Assembly (NCBI RefSeq): GCF_009727055.1
Contig: NC_052354.1
Span: 50,676,331 to 50,740,330, forward strand
Source of the DNA: Benincasa hispida
Taxonomy: Eukaryota > Streptophyta > Magnoliopsida > Cucurbitales > Cucurbitaceae
Reading direction: 5' to 3'
DNA: 64,000 nt
Every line of letters starts with the position of its first letter. The first letter of the stretch is position 1. The translations under genes and the position numbers were made by a program. The notes beneath the pieces were generated by a model. The model was not told where the DNA came from and searched no databases. It worked only from the letters and a program-made list of their open reading frames with translations. Of the stretch, positions 47,301 to 58,682 are shown piece after piece.

Positions 47301-50267
47301 AGGACTATTAGGAGAATATTAGTAATGGTATCATGGGTATAAGGGTACTTAGATGGGAAGTTAGTTAGTGAATATTGCTATAAATAGAAGGAGTAGGAGT
47401 GGTAGGAAGGGATGAAGAATTTGATGGGAATTTCCTTTGGAGAATTGAAGGAGAGAGTAGCCCTCTTGAAAGACTATGGTATATTGTAGTTTCATTATTG
47501 ATATTGCAACATAAATCTATCTTTCACAGTTCTTATTTCTTTTTGTTTTCTCGAGGATTTCCTTGTTAAGTGGTCTCCTATCAGAATTCTAGTTTTAAAA
47601 ATAAATAGAAAGTAAAGTGCCCTCCAAACACTACATAAGATATGATAATGGACATAACTTTGAACATTAAAAGCAATCAACAACTCATATTCATCAAATT
47701 TTGTGCCACAACCACCGTACAGTTATAGGCAACAGTATGTGCAAACACAATCTTAAGAATAAACAACCAGCAGACATTCACATACCACAGGCGATGAAAT
47801 AGTAAATCGCATTGTTGATGAATAGAAGTCATAATTTGGTCCTGAGGAAATCTGAGATACATGCTTAGGAAGGGGCAGAAATTGTAGTTCAAGTTCTTTG
47901 AGATTGATTGGTCCCTGGCACATTGAAAGTGACAGATGAAGGAATAAGTAATGGTAGCCAAGGGCCTGCTTAGTTATATGGTAACTATAGCTACTTATTG
48001 TATGCAACAAGAGCCATCAATAGTCCTAGTCCTACAATTCCAGAAAACAGACCTTTCCACCAACAGGCAAGGGTAGACGAACAGCACAGAGTCTAAATTT
48101 CCCGCCTCCCCTAAGTATAAGCACCAAATGCATATGACTGAAATCAACATCCACGATCACCAAGTCGGGGTCATCAACAAATACATGCTGCAGCACATCA
48201 GAAAATTGGTTGCTTAAGAAAATGTTTTGGACTAAGAATTGCCAAGACAGAGAAAAAAAAAACCCACGTTCATAGAAATGTTGAAGTTTTTGAATCATTC
48301 AGAGTAACAAGATCAACAAGGACAAGTAGTCCCAATGAACAAAACCAACCTCCCATGTTCTTGGAATGGAGTCAACCTTAAGAGGGCTTCGAAGAAGATA
48401 ATGAGAATCTACAGGTTCATGACCTTTACTAGCATCCGTAAACAAATAAAGATCTCCTAGATGATGTTCCACTATGCAATGGGCCAATCCTTCACACTCC
48501 CAAATTAGCTTCATACCCGATACTGGATCAGCAGCATTAATCAGAAAGACCTGTAATGTGGGTTCATAATAAAAATATAATCTCAACTGGCATAAGTACC
48601 AAGTAAGAAGTTCTTCAGCTGCCATACATACCTTGGAAGATGTAGGAGAGAACCGATTAACAGTCACAAAGCGAAAATCTTTTGTGTGTCTTATATAAAC
48701 ATGAACATCGTCATCTGGTTCTTCCAGAAGCAAAATATCTTCATCAGTTGATCCAATCAAGCTACAATACAATCTAAAAACAAGAACGAGCACGTTCCAT
48801 CTCACGTTTACAACCATAGTCAACATGGAAGGAAAAAGAAAACACTAATAAGGAGGAACTGTGCAGAGAAACTAATTTACCAACCTACATGGTCTTTTAT
48901 TTTGATCAGTGACAACATAGAGCAATGCCTGACCACCTTTGGCCCATGCCAAATTAGAAACTCGATCCACTTGAGGTTTACTACATAAAGAACCAGAACT
49001 CAAATTCTTTACAGATAATCTGAAGTAGTCATTGTCCTTGTCATACATAGAGTATGCAAGAAAGCGATGATCTGGAGACACTTCTGATAGTTCCTCATAC
49101 GCATAACCTATCATAATAATTAAGAAGATGAGATTTAACATGTTCCAAATACAAAGGGAGGAGTACAAGATAGCCATGCGTAATCAAGAATCAGAACTAC
49201 AAGCTCTTTTTCTTGCAGAGGATTGCTTCACTTCATATTATGAGATAAATTTTTTTTAACAAGCTGCAGTAAGAAATAGAATTCTCTCATTCCCCATTAA
49301 CTAGCCTAATAATAAGTTGGAGATATAAGATTACTTTGGAAGCAAGTGTCTTTCAGTGAACAGACTCCTTCCATATACACCGTTCAGAGAACTTTTAAGT
49401 GATAAAAAAAAAAAGGATTGAAAAGTAGTCTTAATGGATAAAGCCCTTCACAAGTCTATCATGAATTCATTCTAAATTTCTAACAATAATAATCCTGAAT
49501 CCCCACAAAAGAACATTTTTAACCAAATGAAAAAAGAGTAGTGCCAGACAAAAAGTAAGCAACCTCCAAATCTCTCAGCTTCTTGATTATAGTCAATCAA
49601 CTTCTGCTCGATTTTCTTGCCAGAAACATAATCGAATCCAGCAGAAGGAGATTTATTGGAAATAAACTCTTCATGTAAGCTCGCTAATCTGCGGCAGAGA
49701 ACAGGATATTGCTTTCCTTCTTCAACTCTTCGATAATACAACCTGCGGCGATTGACATTCGCCTTCAAAGAGATGAACAGTAGTTGAGGTAAAGATATCG
49801 ATTCCTATCGGCATAGAAAAAAAACATTAACAGTAACGTAAAGAGTTCATAATAAATAAGAAAACCTACCAAGGTCCCCAGCGAAGTGGAGGAGTTGAGA
49901 GATCGAAAGCCAAGCGAGACGCCATTTCAGACTGGAGCTTACTCTGGAGGCGTTCTGTGCCGGCCATTACAGCCTCCGTGTACTTCTCCTCCTGCTCCAT
50001 GTAAACGTCCATATGGCGCATCGCTACCTTGTCGTTCAAGCTTGACATCCAACTGTAAGGATCTTCCCAAGTGAGCTCGTGCATTGAGAAGCTCTGTGGC
50101 TTCTTTGGAGGCTTCGGCGGCGCCGCAGGTGACGGTGGCTGCGGTGACTTTGGTGCCTTGTAGTGGAGGCATCGCCGAAGTGCGCCGTGAAGATTAGTGC
50201 GGCGGTGACGGAGGGCTGCGCGAAGTCGGTTCATAGCCGGAGAAATGGTAGGGTAGAGTTTTTCCAA
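44303..50267 (-). CDS. Oligopeptidase B-like S9A family protein, probably inactive triad
   Basis: Oligopeptidase B enzymes cleave short peptides after basic residues using a Ser-Asp-His triad under a beta-propeller lid. Exons (minus strand): 49870-50267, 49564-49742, 48885-49107, 48632-48773, 48350-48550, 48053-48187, 47786-47914, 46011-46426, 45586-45802, 45157-45347, 44303-44480; GT-AG and in phase, 802 residues (791 if the second Met, MNRLRAALRHRR, is used). The basic, acid-poor start suggests an organelle presequence. The family hallmarks are WEDPYSWM, PPLRWGPWLYYRRVEEGKQYPVL (over one junction), GAYG and the nucleophile motif GWGYSAGG with Ser at about 657, preceded by a glycine-rich loop as in family members. 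The place of the catalytic Asp reads SSFNTRFGVWEAAKW where oligopeptidase B has LND(P/S), and the usual GHGG histidine loop is replaced by NLTTDIVEENRYLHC. The enzyme may therefore be inactive or use other residues. It is convergent with BCCP. Confidence 0.88.
47275..47583 (+). mobile_element. Solo LTR in an intron of the S9 peptidase-like gene
   Basis: It begins TGTAAGACCCCTAGTATAG and ends TCTCCTATCA. It carries CTATAAATAGAAGG as a TATA box and matches the reverse complement of 19755-20090 over most of its length. The flanks GAGTT (47270-47274) and GAATT (47584-47588) form a one-mismatch 5-bp duplication. It lies between exons 7 and 8, opposite to the direction of the host gene. Confidence 0.7.
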
Positions 50268-50598
50268 CTACGGACGGCCCTTTACACTTCTCTAGTGGTT
50301 CGGTTCGACTCGGTTGGATTTCATCACATTTTTTTTTTCAAGTGAATCAATATTTAATCTAGAAATGTTTCATATAAATAATAATAATAAATTACAAATT
50401 TAATAAACTTTGCATACCTTTAATCTCATACTCTTTTATAATGCTCTAATATTTTCTTAAACTTTTAATTTTATATATTCATAAGCTCCTATACTTTAGA
50501 AAGTGTCTAGTACATTTTTGGTCTTTTAATTTTAGATCCAACAAATTTATAAAATCTTATACGATATGGATTTTATTTTTAATTTTATGTTTTCAAAA

Positions 50599-51085
50599 TT
50601 TATGCTATTATCTCTCAATTTCTTTATTATAGTCTTCACTTTTAAATAACACCATAATTCTTAATCAACATCCAAAAATAAAAAGTATTTTTATTTTATT
50701 TTTAAAACTTGGTTTGGTTTTTGAAAATATTGTTTTTTAAAATAGGGGTAGTTGCAGAGATGTCAGAATGAATTTTAAAAATTAGGCCCATAGACCTTGT
50801 TTAATGATTTTGCAAAAATGTCAAAGTCTTGAAGTTGGCTTTATGCTATTATCTCTCAATTTCCTTATCATAGTTTCACTTTACTTAAAAGAACACCATA
50901 ATTCTTAATCAACATCCAAAAATAAAAAGTATTTTTTTTTAATTTTATTTTTAAAACTTGGCTTGGTTTTTGAAAATATTGTTTTTTAAAAAAGGGGCAA
51001 TTGCAGAGATGTCAAAATGGATTTTAAAAATTAGGCTCGTGGACCATGTTTAATGATTTTGCAAAAATGTAAAATTCTTTAAGTC
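50599..51085. repeat. Tandem duplication of about 243 bp upstream of the S9 gene
   Basis: Two adjacent copies (about 50599-50841 and 50842-51085) share blocks such as TTATGCTATTATCTCTCAAT, ACCATAATTCTTAATCAACA and TTTAATGATTTTGCAAAAAT in the same order, with point changes and small indels. The duplication starts about 330 bp upstream of the gene's start codon. No coding potential. Confidence 0.85.
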
Positions 51086-52326
51086 TAGCTTAATTTTGCT
51101 AATGGGCTTCAAAAATACCTCCTATTTATTTGAATTAATTCACGCTAAGTTCTTCATCTTCATGGGTAACTTTAGGCTTTCATTTCTTCTTCGCTTCTCT
51201 TTAGTGTCGAGTCCTTCTTCCAAAATTTCTTCTTTTACTCCTCTTATTTCTTCATCTTCCTCCAAAATTTCATGCCAATTCCTCTTACTCACAAATGTCT
51301 TCCTCTTACCTAAAACTAGCGATGTGGAATAGGTTGAAAGAGTTCATGAGAAGTATACCATTAAACAACCTTCAATCTACTGCTAAACCCGCATCGACTT
51401 TACTGATTTTAGTCTACACCTGTGTGAACAACAAGTTCGAGCTCAGAAACTCTTTATTAATCGAAAGAATGGTGTGGAATCAAAGGGTACTCAGAAGAAA
51501 AGCTTTGTTATGGTCTGAATCTGAGAAGATTTAGAAGTTGTATGCGACTATGTCGAGTAGGGTTGGTAATGGGACCAGGGTGGGGCAGGGGAGGGTCCCC
51601 CGTCTCCGGCCTCGTGAGGAAATTCACCCCCATCCCCACCCCCGTCCCCACCTTGAATCCTCATCATGGGATACGGGGTCACCGTAAGGACCTATTCCCC
51701 GTTTCCCCACGGGAATTCCCCTGTTAATTCCCCGCGGAGATTTTCCTGTTAATATTTTTCTAATCAAATATTTTTATTTAAGAGTACACTAATTTAATAA
51801 ACTAATTCATGAAATAAACACAATTTACAAATTTACAAATCCATTAAATAAGTTTACAACTTATATTAAATAAAGTTCAAGTGTTAGAAGTCAAATCAAA
51901 TCATGTCTACAATTACAAATACAACAACCATGATCATAAATTACTCTTGATCGATGTCTTCTCTTCAAATTTTCCTCCTTTCTTGACATTGTGATCGTCC
52001 CATCCTTAGTTGTGAACATTATTCCTATATTTAAAATATAATTAATAAATAATGTTACAAAAAAAACTAGACAACAAGTTTTAAAATTGATCATAAAAAA
52101 CAATGTTAATCCTTGAACATACCTCAGTTATCACTCCATCTTCATCAGAGTCATCTACATCTTCCAAAACAATTGTTAAATGTTTAACCATTTCTTTTCC
52201 ATGCTAGTACCTTATGTTGTCACATCATATATTTATAATACCAAAAAATCATTAATATATTAAATGTTAAAGATAGGTAAAACAACATAAACAAACTAAC
52301 ATACCTGTCAAAACTTCAATTGCAAT

Positions 52327-54066
52327 TCAATTTTGAGCACACATCAAAGCCTCTATTGTCTTCGGATGAAACTTGTTACGATGTGGGCTTACAATCCGAC
52401 CGCATGCAACACTAGATAAGGGAATGGCTAATAGGTCTCTAGCAATCTCTTGTAAAATGGGATACTTAACCCCATTCAATTTCCACCAACTCAAAATGTC
52501 AAAATCAGATGATCGAGGTAAGACAGGTTCATCCAAATATGCATCAAACTGTTGCTTCTGATTCATCTTATTAGAATTTGATACAAACAAGTCATAATCA
52601 TTAAAATCATCAAATTCTGCAATCTTTGATGTTTCATCCAAATTTTTCGAGCGAGAATTATCACCTTCACTTTCATGCTTCAATTGATATTCATTTTCCA
52701 AATGTGAACAAATTTTTTTAATCCTTTCCACCTTAAGGAAAAATATATCTCCTAAATTTTAGGGAAGTAAAACTCAATCAACTTCAATTTGTAACAAGAA
52801 TCTAAAACTACAGTTATGGCCATTACCCCATGTTTTTTCTTCCGATACTTATCAAACTTTGAAATTATATTTGCAGTCATGTCTCTTATCTCTTGAAAGC
52901 AATTCGTCCACTCGGAAATATTCAATTTCAGTTTACAAATTGTTGGAAAAAAATGATTAGCAATAGGATATTTTGATCCAGAAAATATTTCAGTCACGTG
53001 ATGAAATATTTTTCAGTTTCTCACCTATCTCTTTAGCTAATATCTAATCTTGATCTAAAGACAAGCACTTGTACTTTGATTCACGTTGTATTAATATATA
53101 AAAAACAACCTTGCACTTCTAATATAAAATAGGTAAAATTTCACCTAGTACAACCATTAAGACTCAACATCCTACCATCATAAACATTCAACTAACAGGT
53201 AGTTTCCTCAAATTTAACTCTCATCTAAGATTAAGTTACCAGACACACTATCAACGAGCATATTAACCATGAAGTCATTTATACTACAATTTATCTACCG
53301 TGACAACTTTAGATAATATTCCAATCTAATAGACATTCCATTATTTCTTCATGAAACATCTCAGAAGTGTGTGGAGAATGGACATATATAAACTTGATTA
53401 TTTTGTTATGCAAAACCCAAATATCGTCAACAAAATGTGCAATGACAACCATATAACCTTTTGTTTAGTGGTTGGAAGTTCACATGTCCATTGTATGAAT
53501 AATTTTTCCATTAATCTCATTCAATAGTTTTCAACTTCTCAATCTCGTAATTTTTCAAGATTTTCTTCTTTATTGTGTTTCTTGATACCATCTTAAATAA
53601 TGGTTGGATAACATTACAAAATTTTCTAAAACCACCATGCTCAACTATCGAGAAAGGATATTCATGTTTGATTATCATCCTAGCTAATGTTTTTTTTGTA
53701 GCTTCCTGATCGAAGTTATATAACCCCAATGTATCGTTCTTCTCTATTCAATAGGGATTGACGTATGTCTTTTTGTCCTTTATAGGGGCATATCTTCATA
53801 TTTACAAACAGTTTTGTCTATTCCATTTATTTTTTGTTCTTAAAATAGTTCCAAACTACGGATGCCAATCTCCTTTTTAAAGACTCCTTCTCAATGTCCT
53901 CCTCATCAAGAATAACACAATCATGAACATTCAAATTATCGTCATTTGAGGAGCATGAAATTAAATTTGGCGTTGAATTTGGAGTTGTATTTAGGGTTGG
54001 ATTTGGGCTTGGACTTGAATTTTGACTTGAAATAAGATTTTGAGAATCTTTATTTGTAGAAGACAT
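52327..54066 (-). pseudogene. BED/hAT transposase remnant (element B)
   Basis: In order on the minus strand: a Ser/Pro/Asn-rich start (54066, MSSTNKDSQNLISSQNSSPS) with NVHDCVILDEEDIE and SLKRRLASVVWNYFK, a block at 53517-53729 with LGLYNFDQEATKKTLARMII and EHGGFRKFCNVIQPLF, a later block (52752-52997) with SKYPIANHFFPTICKL and the RNase H-like end region (ANIISKFDKYRKKKHGVMAI), and the C-terminal dimerisation region (52327-52731) with SSDFDILSWWKLNGVKYPIL and VSPHRNKFHPKTIEALMCAQN. It has lost SEYAFST-type residues between SSVA and CGRIV that element A keeps. Frameshifts and stops separate the blocks. Confidence 0.85.
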
Positions 54067-54159
54067 TGTTTTCTAAAACCTACCAAGTTATACAAAAGAA
54101 AGCAAAAATAAATTATAAAATCTATCTATATTGGAAAACATAATTATAGCTTTTTAAAT

Positions 54160-54440
54160 TATGAAAATTTTCTAATTTTATCATTTAAACAACGCAACAA
54201 ACAATAACCAACTAAACAAACAAATAATTTCATCATTTAAACAATGTAAAACAAATAATAACCAACCCAATAAACAAATAATTTCATCATTTAAACAATG
54301 TAACAAACAATAACCAATTCAACAAACAAATAATTTTCATGTAAACAATGTAACAAACAAATAATTAACAATGTAACAAACTTAACAACAATTACCAACT
54401 TAACACAATTTTAACAATAAATAATTTCAACATTTTAAGA
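54160..54440. repeat. AT-rich tandem repeat in hAT element B
   Basis: About four diverged copies of a unit of roughly 52 bp built on ATCATTTAAACAATGTAAC and AACAAACAAATAATTTC. It is the reverse-complement counterpart of the array at 22755-23060. Confidence 0.7.
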
Positions 54441-54750
54441 ATTTTAACAAAAAAAAACAGTGTTAGTAAAGTGTTAAGTAACAAGAATTTTAGTTAAAAA
54501 AAAAAAATTAACAACATTTTAAGATCTAATTAAAAAAATAGTGTTAGTAAAGTAACTTACACTGAGTGGAAAATCCGACTTCAACGGACGTGTACACGAA
54601 CGGACAGGTTGAACAACAGGCGGCTTGAAGAATAGAACTTAGAAGTCTATGTGGTGTGAGCGAGGTAGTGGCGTGGCCGACTGGCCATGAGGGTGAGGCA
54701 CACGTGTATACTATTGACTGACAGGTTGGCATTGGCGAGGCAATGGCTTG

Positions 54751-56587
54751 TGTTGGGATGGTACCAACATGCAACGGAAGTGACGAGGATCGATAAGCAC
54801 CCTAATTGATTGATTTTGGCAAAAACGAAAACATTCTCAAACAGAATTTAATGGGTTTCAAGATATACCTTTGAAGAATCGTTGAAATCTCTATTTTTAT
54901 TGCTAATTCCTCCAAATCTTTACGCAGACCACCACAAGATCTTTCTTACTATTCTCTTGGTGCTCTAGATTGAGTTGTGGACTCAAAATAAGCTGGAATC
55001 AGAAGGAACTTGGAAAATGCTCACTGTAACAATCCAAAATGAAGAACACCTTCTTCTCATGAATTTTCAGCTAAAATTCTTTCGGTTACAACCCTCCAAA
55101 ATCACTCCAATCTCTTCAATATATTGCAAACTATCATGCAAAGAGATTTGTTGCATGGGATGCAGCTCATGCTTGGAGTAATTGAAGGTTGAAGATAATG
55201 GGTCTTTGTGAGCTACTTGAAGATGAAGTTGGAAAAATTCTATTTTTCCTTTTTGTGTGTTTCTATTTCCAAAATATAATTTTGATTTTAAAATCATTTT
55301 TGTTTTCTAAAATCAAAATGTATTAATTTTAAAAATTAATTTCATAAATTAAATTTCTAATAAAATTAATAAATAATTATTTAAACAATTTAAATAATTC
55401 TAATTAATTTAATATTCAATATTAAATTAATTTTACACAAATCCATCTTCATATATTTAAATCATATTTAAATATATTTTCTCCAATTCGTTTGAATTTA
55501 ATTTGACTGTTTCAAATTAACTTATCACGCTACTCTATAGCTAATCCATTTCCAAGTTAGTAGGAGGACCTCGGAGACCTACAGATCATGGGCTCCAACT
55601 GAGATTAACGATCTGAGATTAATTGGCTAAACTCATTAGACCGATCTAACCTCATTAGTTAACTAATGGATCACTCCACTAAAGCCCATAGTTCAACTCC
55701 CCTCATTGTAGATATATTATGTCCACTCGATATATACATAATTAGTAAGTCAACCCTTCACAGGTTGTTCATAATAACGAATGGGTCGAATATCTGTTTT
55801 ACCCCCGAAATTACCTTGTTCCTTAAGTCCCCACTGATCCCCTAATGAACAATTGTTTTATGATCCAATCAACAAAACTGAATCCCTTTCGGGCCAATAA
55901 GAGGGCGAGACCTTTTGTTCAAGACCCATAATCAACACTTAAGGTAACAACCTCTCCACTATCCCTAAAAGCAGGTAGGAGCGAATTCCATCTTGCACCC
56001 TATGTCCCCAGCTATCTATCCGGTCTTACCCCTGAAATGGAAGGTTTATTGAGCCGGCGTTGTTGAGCCAACCTTCACTTATGCAAATATAAGGATAATT
56101 CCAAATAAATAGGAGTTCATAGTTAGCTCAGGATTCAGGTCAAGTTACCTAGGTCATCGCTTTGAAATAGTCAATCTTAAATAGTAAACAACGTTATAAA
56201 GTAAGAGTGACTGGTCTGATCTTGTATAAACTATTTTGCACAAGGACACCTCCACTCTCATGTCCCAACATGAACGAATTAGGATCACTTTGTTTGTAGC
56301 ACTTTACAACTCCTTGTAACAACTACAGAGCAGGCTGCATCCAATAGTGTTACCAAAATAAGGTACCCAACCTTATTCATATACTATAGATCATTTTGAC
56401 TATTTACTTGAAGCTGATCCACCTTTATGTCTCCACATAAAGTTCAAGTACTTATCCAATAGTTAAGGGACTTTTAAGTTTATCGGATGTTTGTTAAGCA
56501 CAACATCTATTCAATAATACCTTATTGAATTTTTAGAATAAGTTCTATTGTTTACAAACCACAAGTTTTAGAACATAAAACCCAACA
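54751..56587. mobile_element. Solo LTR, 1837 bp, inside hAT element B
   Basis: It starts TGTTGGGATGG, ends AAACCCAACA, and is flanked by an exact 5-bp duplication GCTTG (54746-54750 and 56588-56592). No internal retroelement sequence remains. The related copy at 60971-62897 aligns throughout, for example GCTCTAGATTGAGTTGTGG, TACAGATCATGGGCTCC and CACCCTATGTCCCCAGCTAT. Orientation is not certain; TGTTGGGTTTTATG on the minus strand resembles common plant LTR starts. Confidence 0.88.
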
Positions 56588-57285
56588 GCTTGAAGAACAG
56601 AAGGCCGTGTTGGAGAGGCGTTGGCGTGGCCGACTGGTCGTGAGGGTGAGGCACAGTGATTGTGAGGAAGTAATCGATAGTGAGGGTGACTGGGTGAGGT
56701 ACGACAACTGACAGTGAGGGTGAGAGAGGAAGGAAGAGGAAGATTGAAATTTTAGGTTAGGGTTTTTTCTCTTTAGGTTTAAAAATTAAAGATTGGGCTT
56801 GAGCTTGGGCTTAGAGTTTAGATTGTAGGATTTTGGATAAAATTATTAATTGAGGTTTGTATTTTTAGCTTTTGGGTTTAGGTAGAAATGAAAATTGTAT
56901 CCAAATATATATATATATATTAATAAATCAGGGTCGGGGATACTGTCCCCCGATGGGGACCCGGAATTTTTTTCCGGTTTGACCCCATCCTCGATCAATT
57001 GGGGATTCCTCGGTCCGATCAGGTCGGGTCCCCAGGGCCTCTACCCTGTGGGTTTTTTTTGCCAACCTTAATGCCGAGGAATTACTAGGATACATATGGA
57101 GTTAATTGGGAAAATGGAGTGATTTTAGGAATTAATTAGGGAAAATGGATGGTTTTAGAAGTTAATTAGAGAAAATGGTGGTTTTCAAACTATTTAAGAA
57201 AAAGGGGTCGAAATCTTGTCTGCGTGTATTAAACGAACGCATTCTACAATTTTTCAATGATTTGTTGACCAGTCTGAACTGAATG

Positions 57286-57591
57286 TGTAACGCCCCAGAC
57301 CCAGGATTCAGAATCCGGATTTGGCTCCAACATTCCCCTACGTACCCTGCAACTTGGCTATGTCATCCTCCCTCCCTTACCTTGAATGCTTTTAGAAGTG
57401 AAAGGTTCTTATGATTGAGCCACTGAAAAGGAAGGTGCATCTTGTTGGTATAGGTAGTAACTTTCAATTCTTTTAGGCCTTTCTTAACCATACTTTCATT
57501 TCTTAACCATATTTTCATGTCCTCATGATCCCTCTCATTCAGATTGATATACTGGTTCATTCATGTACCCTCCTGAACTCGGGTCGTTATA
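57286..57591. mobile_element. Short solo LTR or TRIM-like element, 306 bp
   Basis: It starts TGTAACGCCCCAGACCC and ends CTCGGGTCGTTATA, so the ends are partly inverted as in gypsy LTRs starting TGTAACG. An exact GAATG lies on both sides (57281-57285 and 57592-57596), possibly extending to GAATGTG. It has no coding frame. Confidence 0.68.
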
Positions 57592-58682
57592 GAATGTGTC
57601 TCATTAATAAAAAATAATCGATATGAATGTGTCGATGCATCATGCATTAAATTAAAAAATAAAAAAAAATATTCTATTCGATTGCGTCTTTTAAGTAGAC
57701 GCCCAACAATTTTTAATTCATTCCTAAAATTAACAATAAGATTTTTAATTTTAATCTCTTGTACATAAAATTTACAATAGAAGGTTTAATTATTTATAAA
57801 ATTAACCATCTCATTAGTCTCATTTTTTTTATAGTGATAAAAATATTACTCATTTTAATTTGATATACACAATAATCTTACTTTAATTAAAATTGAGGTT
57901 TCTTTGATTAATTTGATATACTCGATATTAATTTTAATAATGCTCGATTTGTTCAATTCCAAATCATTGTTATTGTATTTTATATATATAAAAAAAACAT
58001 GTTCAATTTTTATAAAGTTGTACTTTGTTCCAAAAATACTTTTTTCATATATAGACATTTTTTGAAAATGAGTATAGTTAATATTTATGAATTTGTACTT
58101 TGTTCCCAAAATAATCTTAAAAATTTTAAAACTCCACTAATACCTTTAAACCAAACAAATATATATTTTTGCAAATATATATATATATAAATATATAAAT
58201 ATATATATATATATATATATGTCGAAATACCTTTACCATTTTTTTGGTTGAAATTATTAAAAACTTATGTAAAAACATGGATATTAACTTTTAATAATTG
58301 CATTAATAATCAAGATTCTTTAGGATGTTGAAGGTGTAGACTAAAATTGTATTTTCTTACTTGAATTTGATTACAAGTACATTGTTCTTTATTCATGACC
58401 ATAAGAAGATCCTCTATTAACACGGCCTCTTACACTTGATGATTGACCATCCTCTATAAAATGTATGGCCCTATTTTTGAACATCATCATCCATTGATCT
58501 TATAAAAACAAGATTGAAATTAACTTAAATATTTATTGTAAATCATTGCGGTTACAATCCATAAGAACAATTAATATCTAAAATTACAATTAGTCAAGGA
58601 ATATATAAAATTACATTACTTGTAAACAGTTAAAAAAAGTTTAAAAAAAACCAAGAATTAATAACGAAATCCAATAACTAAG
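57592..58682. other. AT-rich stretch with TA microsatellite
   Basis: I see no gene. A (TA)n tract with interruptions lies at about 58165-58220. This stretch may include the unrecognised 3' end of the MULE element that begins at 58683, but I found no terminal inverted repeat. Confidence 0.5.

Larger units (their letters stand above)
51558..57070 (-). mobile_element. hAT element B with nested solo LTR
   Basis: The ends are TAGGGTTGG at the left and the reverse of TAAGGTTGG at the right. The flanks ATGTCGAG (51550-51557) and ATGCCGAG (57071-57078) match at 7 of 8 bases, the hAT-length target duplication. GC-rich subterminal stretches full of GGGGAC/GTCCCC occupy roughly 51570-51750 and 56930-57060. 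A decayed transposase runs on the minus strand. Without the solo LTR at 54751-56587 the element is about 3.7 kb, longer than element A and so closer to the parent form. Confidence 0.88.

Noticed and set aside
47753..48298. Frames with Met starts in the middle of the S9A-like gene as independent proteins
   Set aside because: They are exons 6-7 extended into introns; joining at GT-AG sites restores one continuous family protein.
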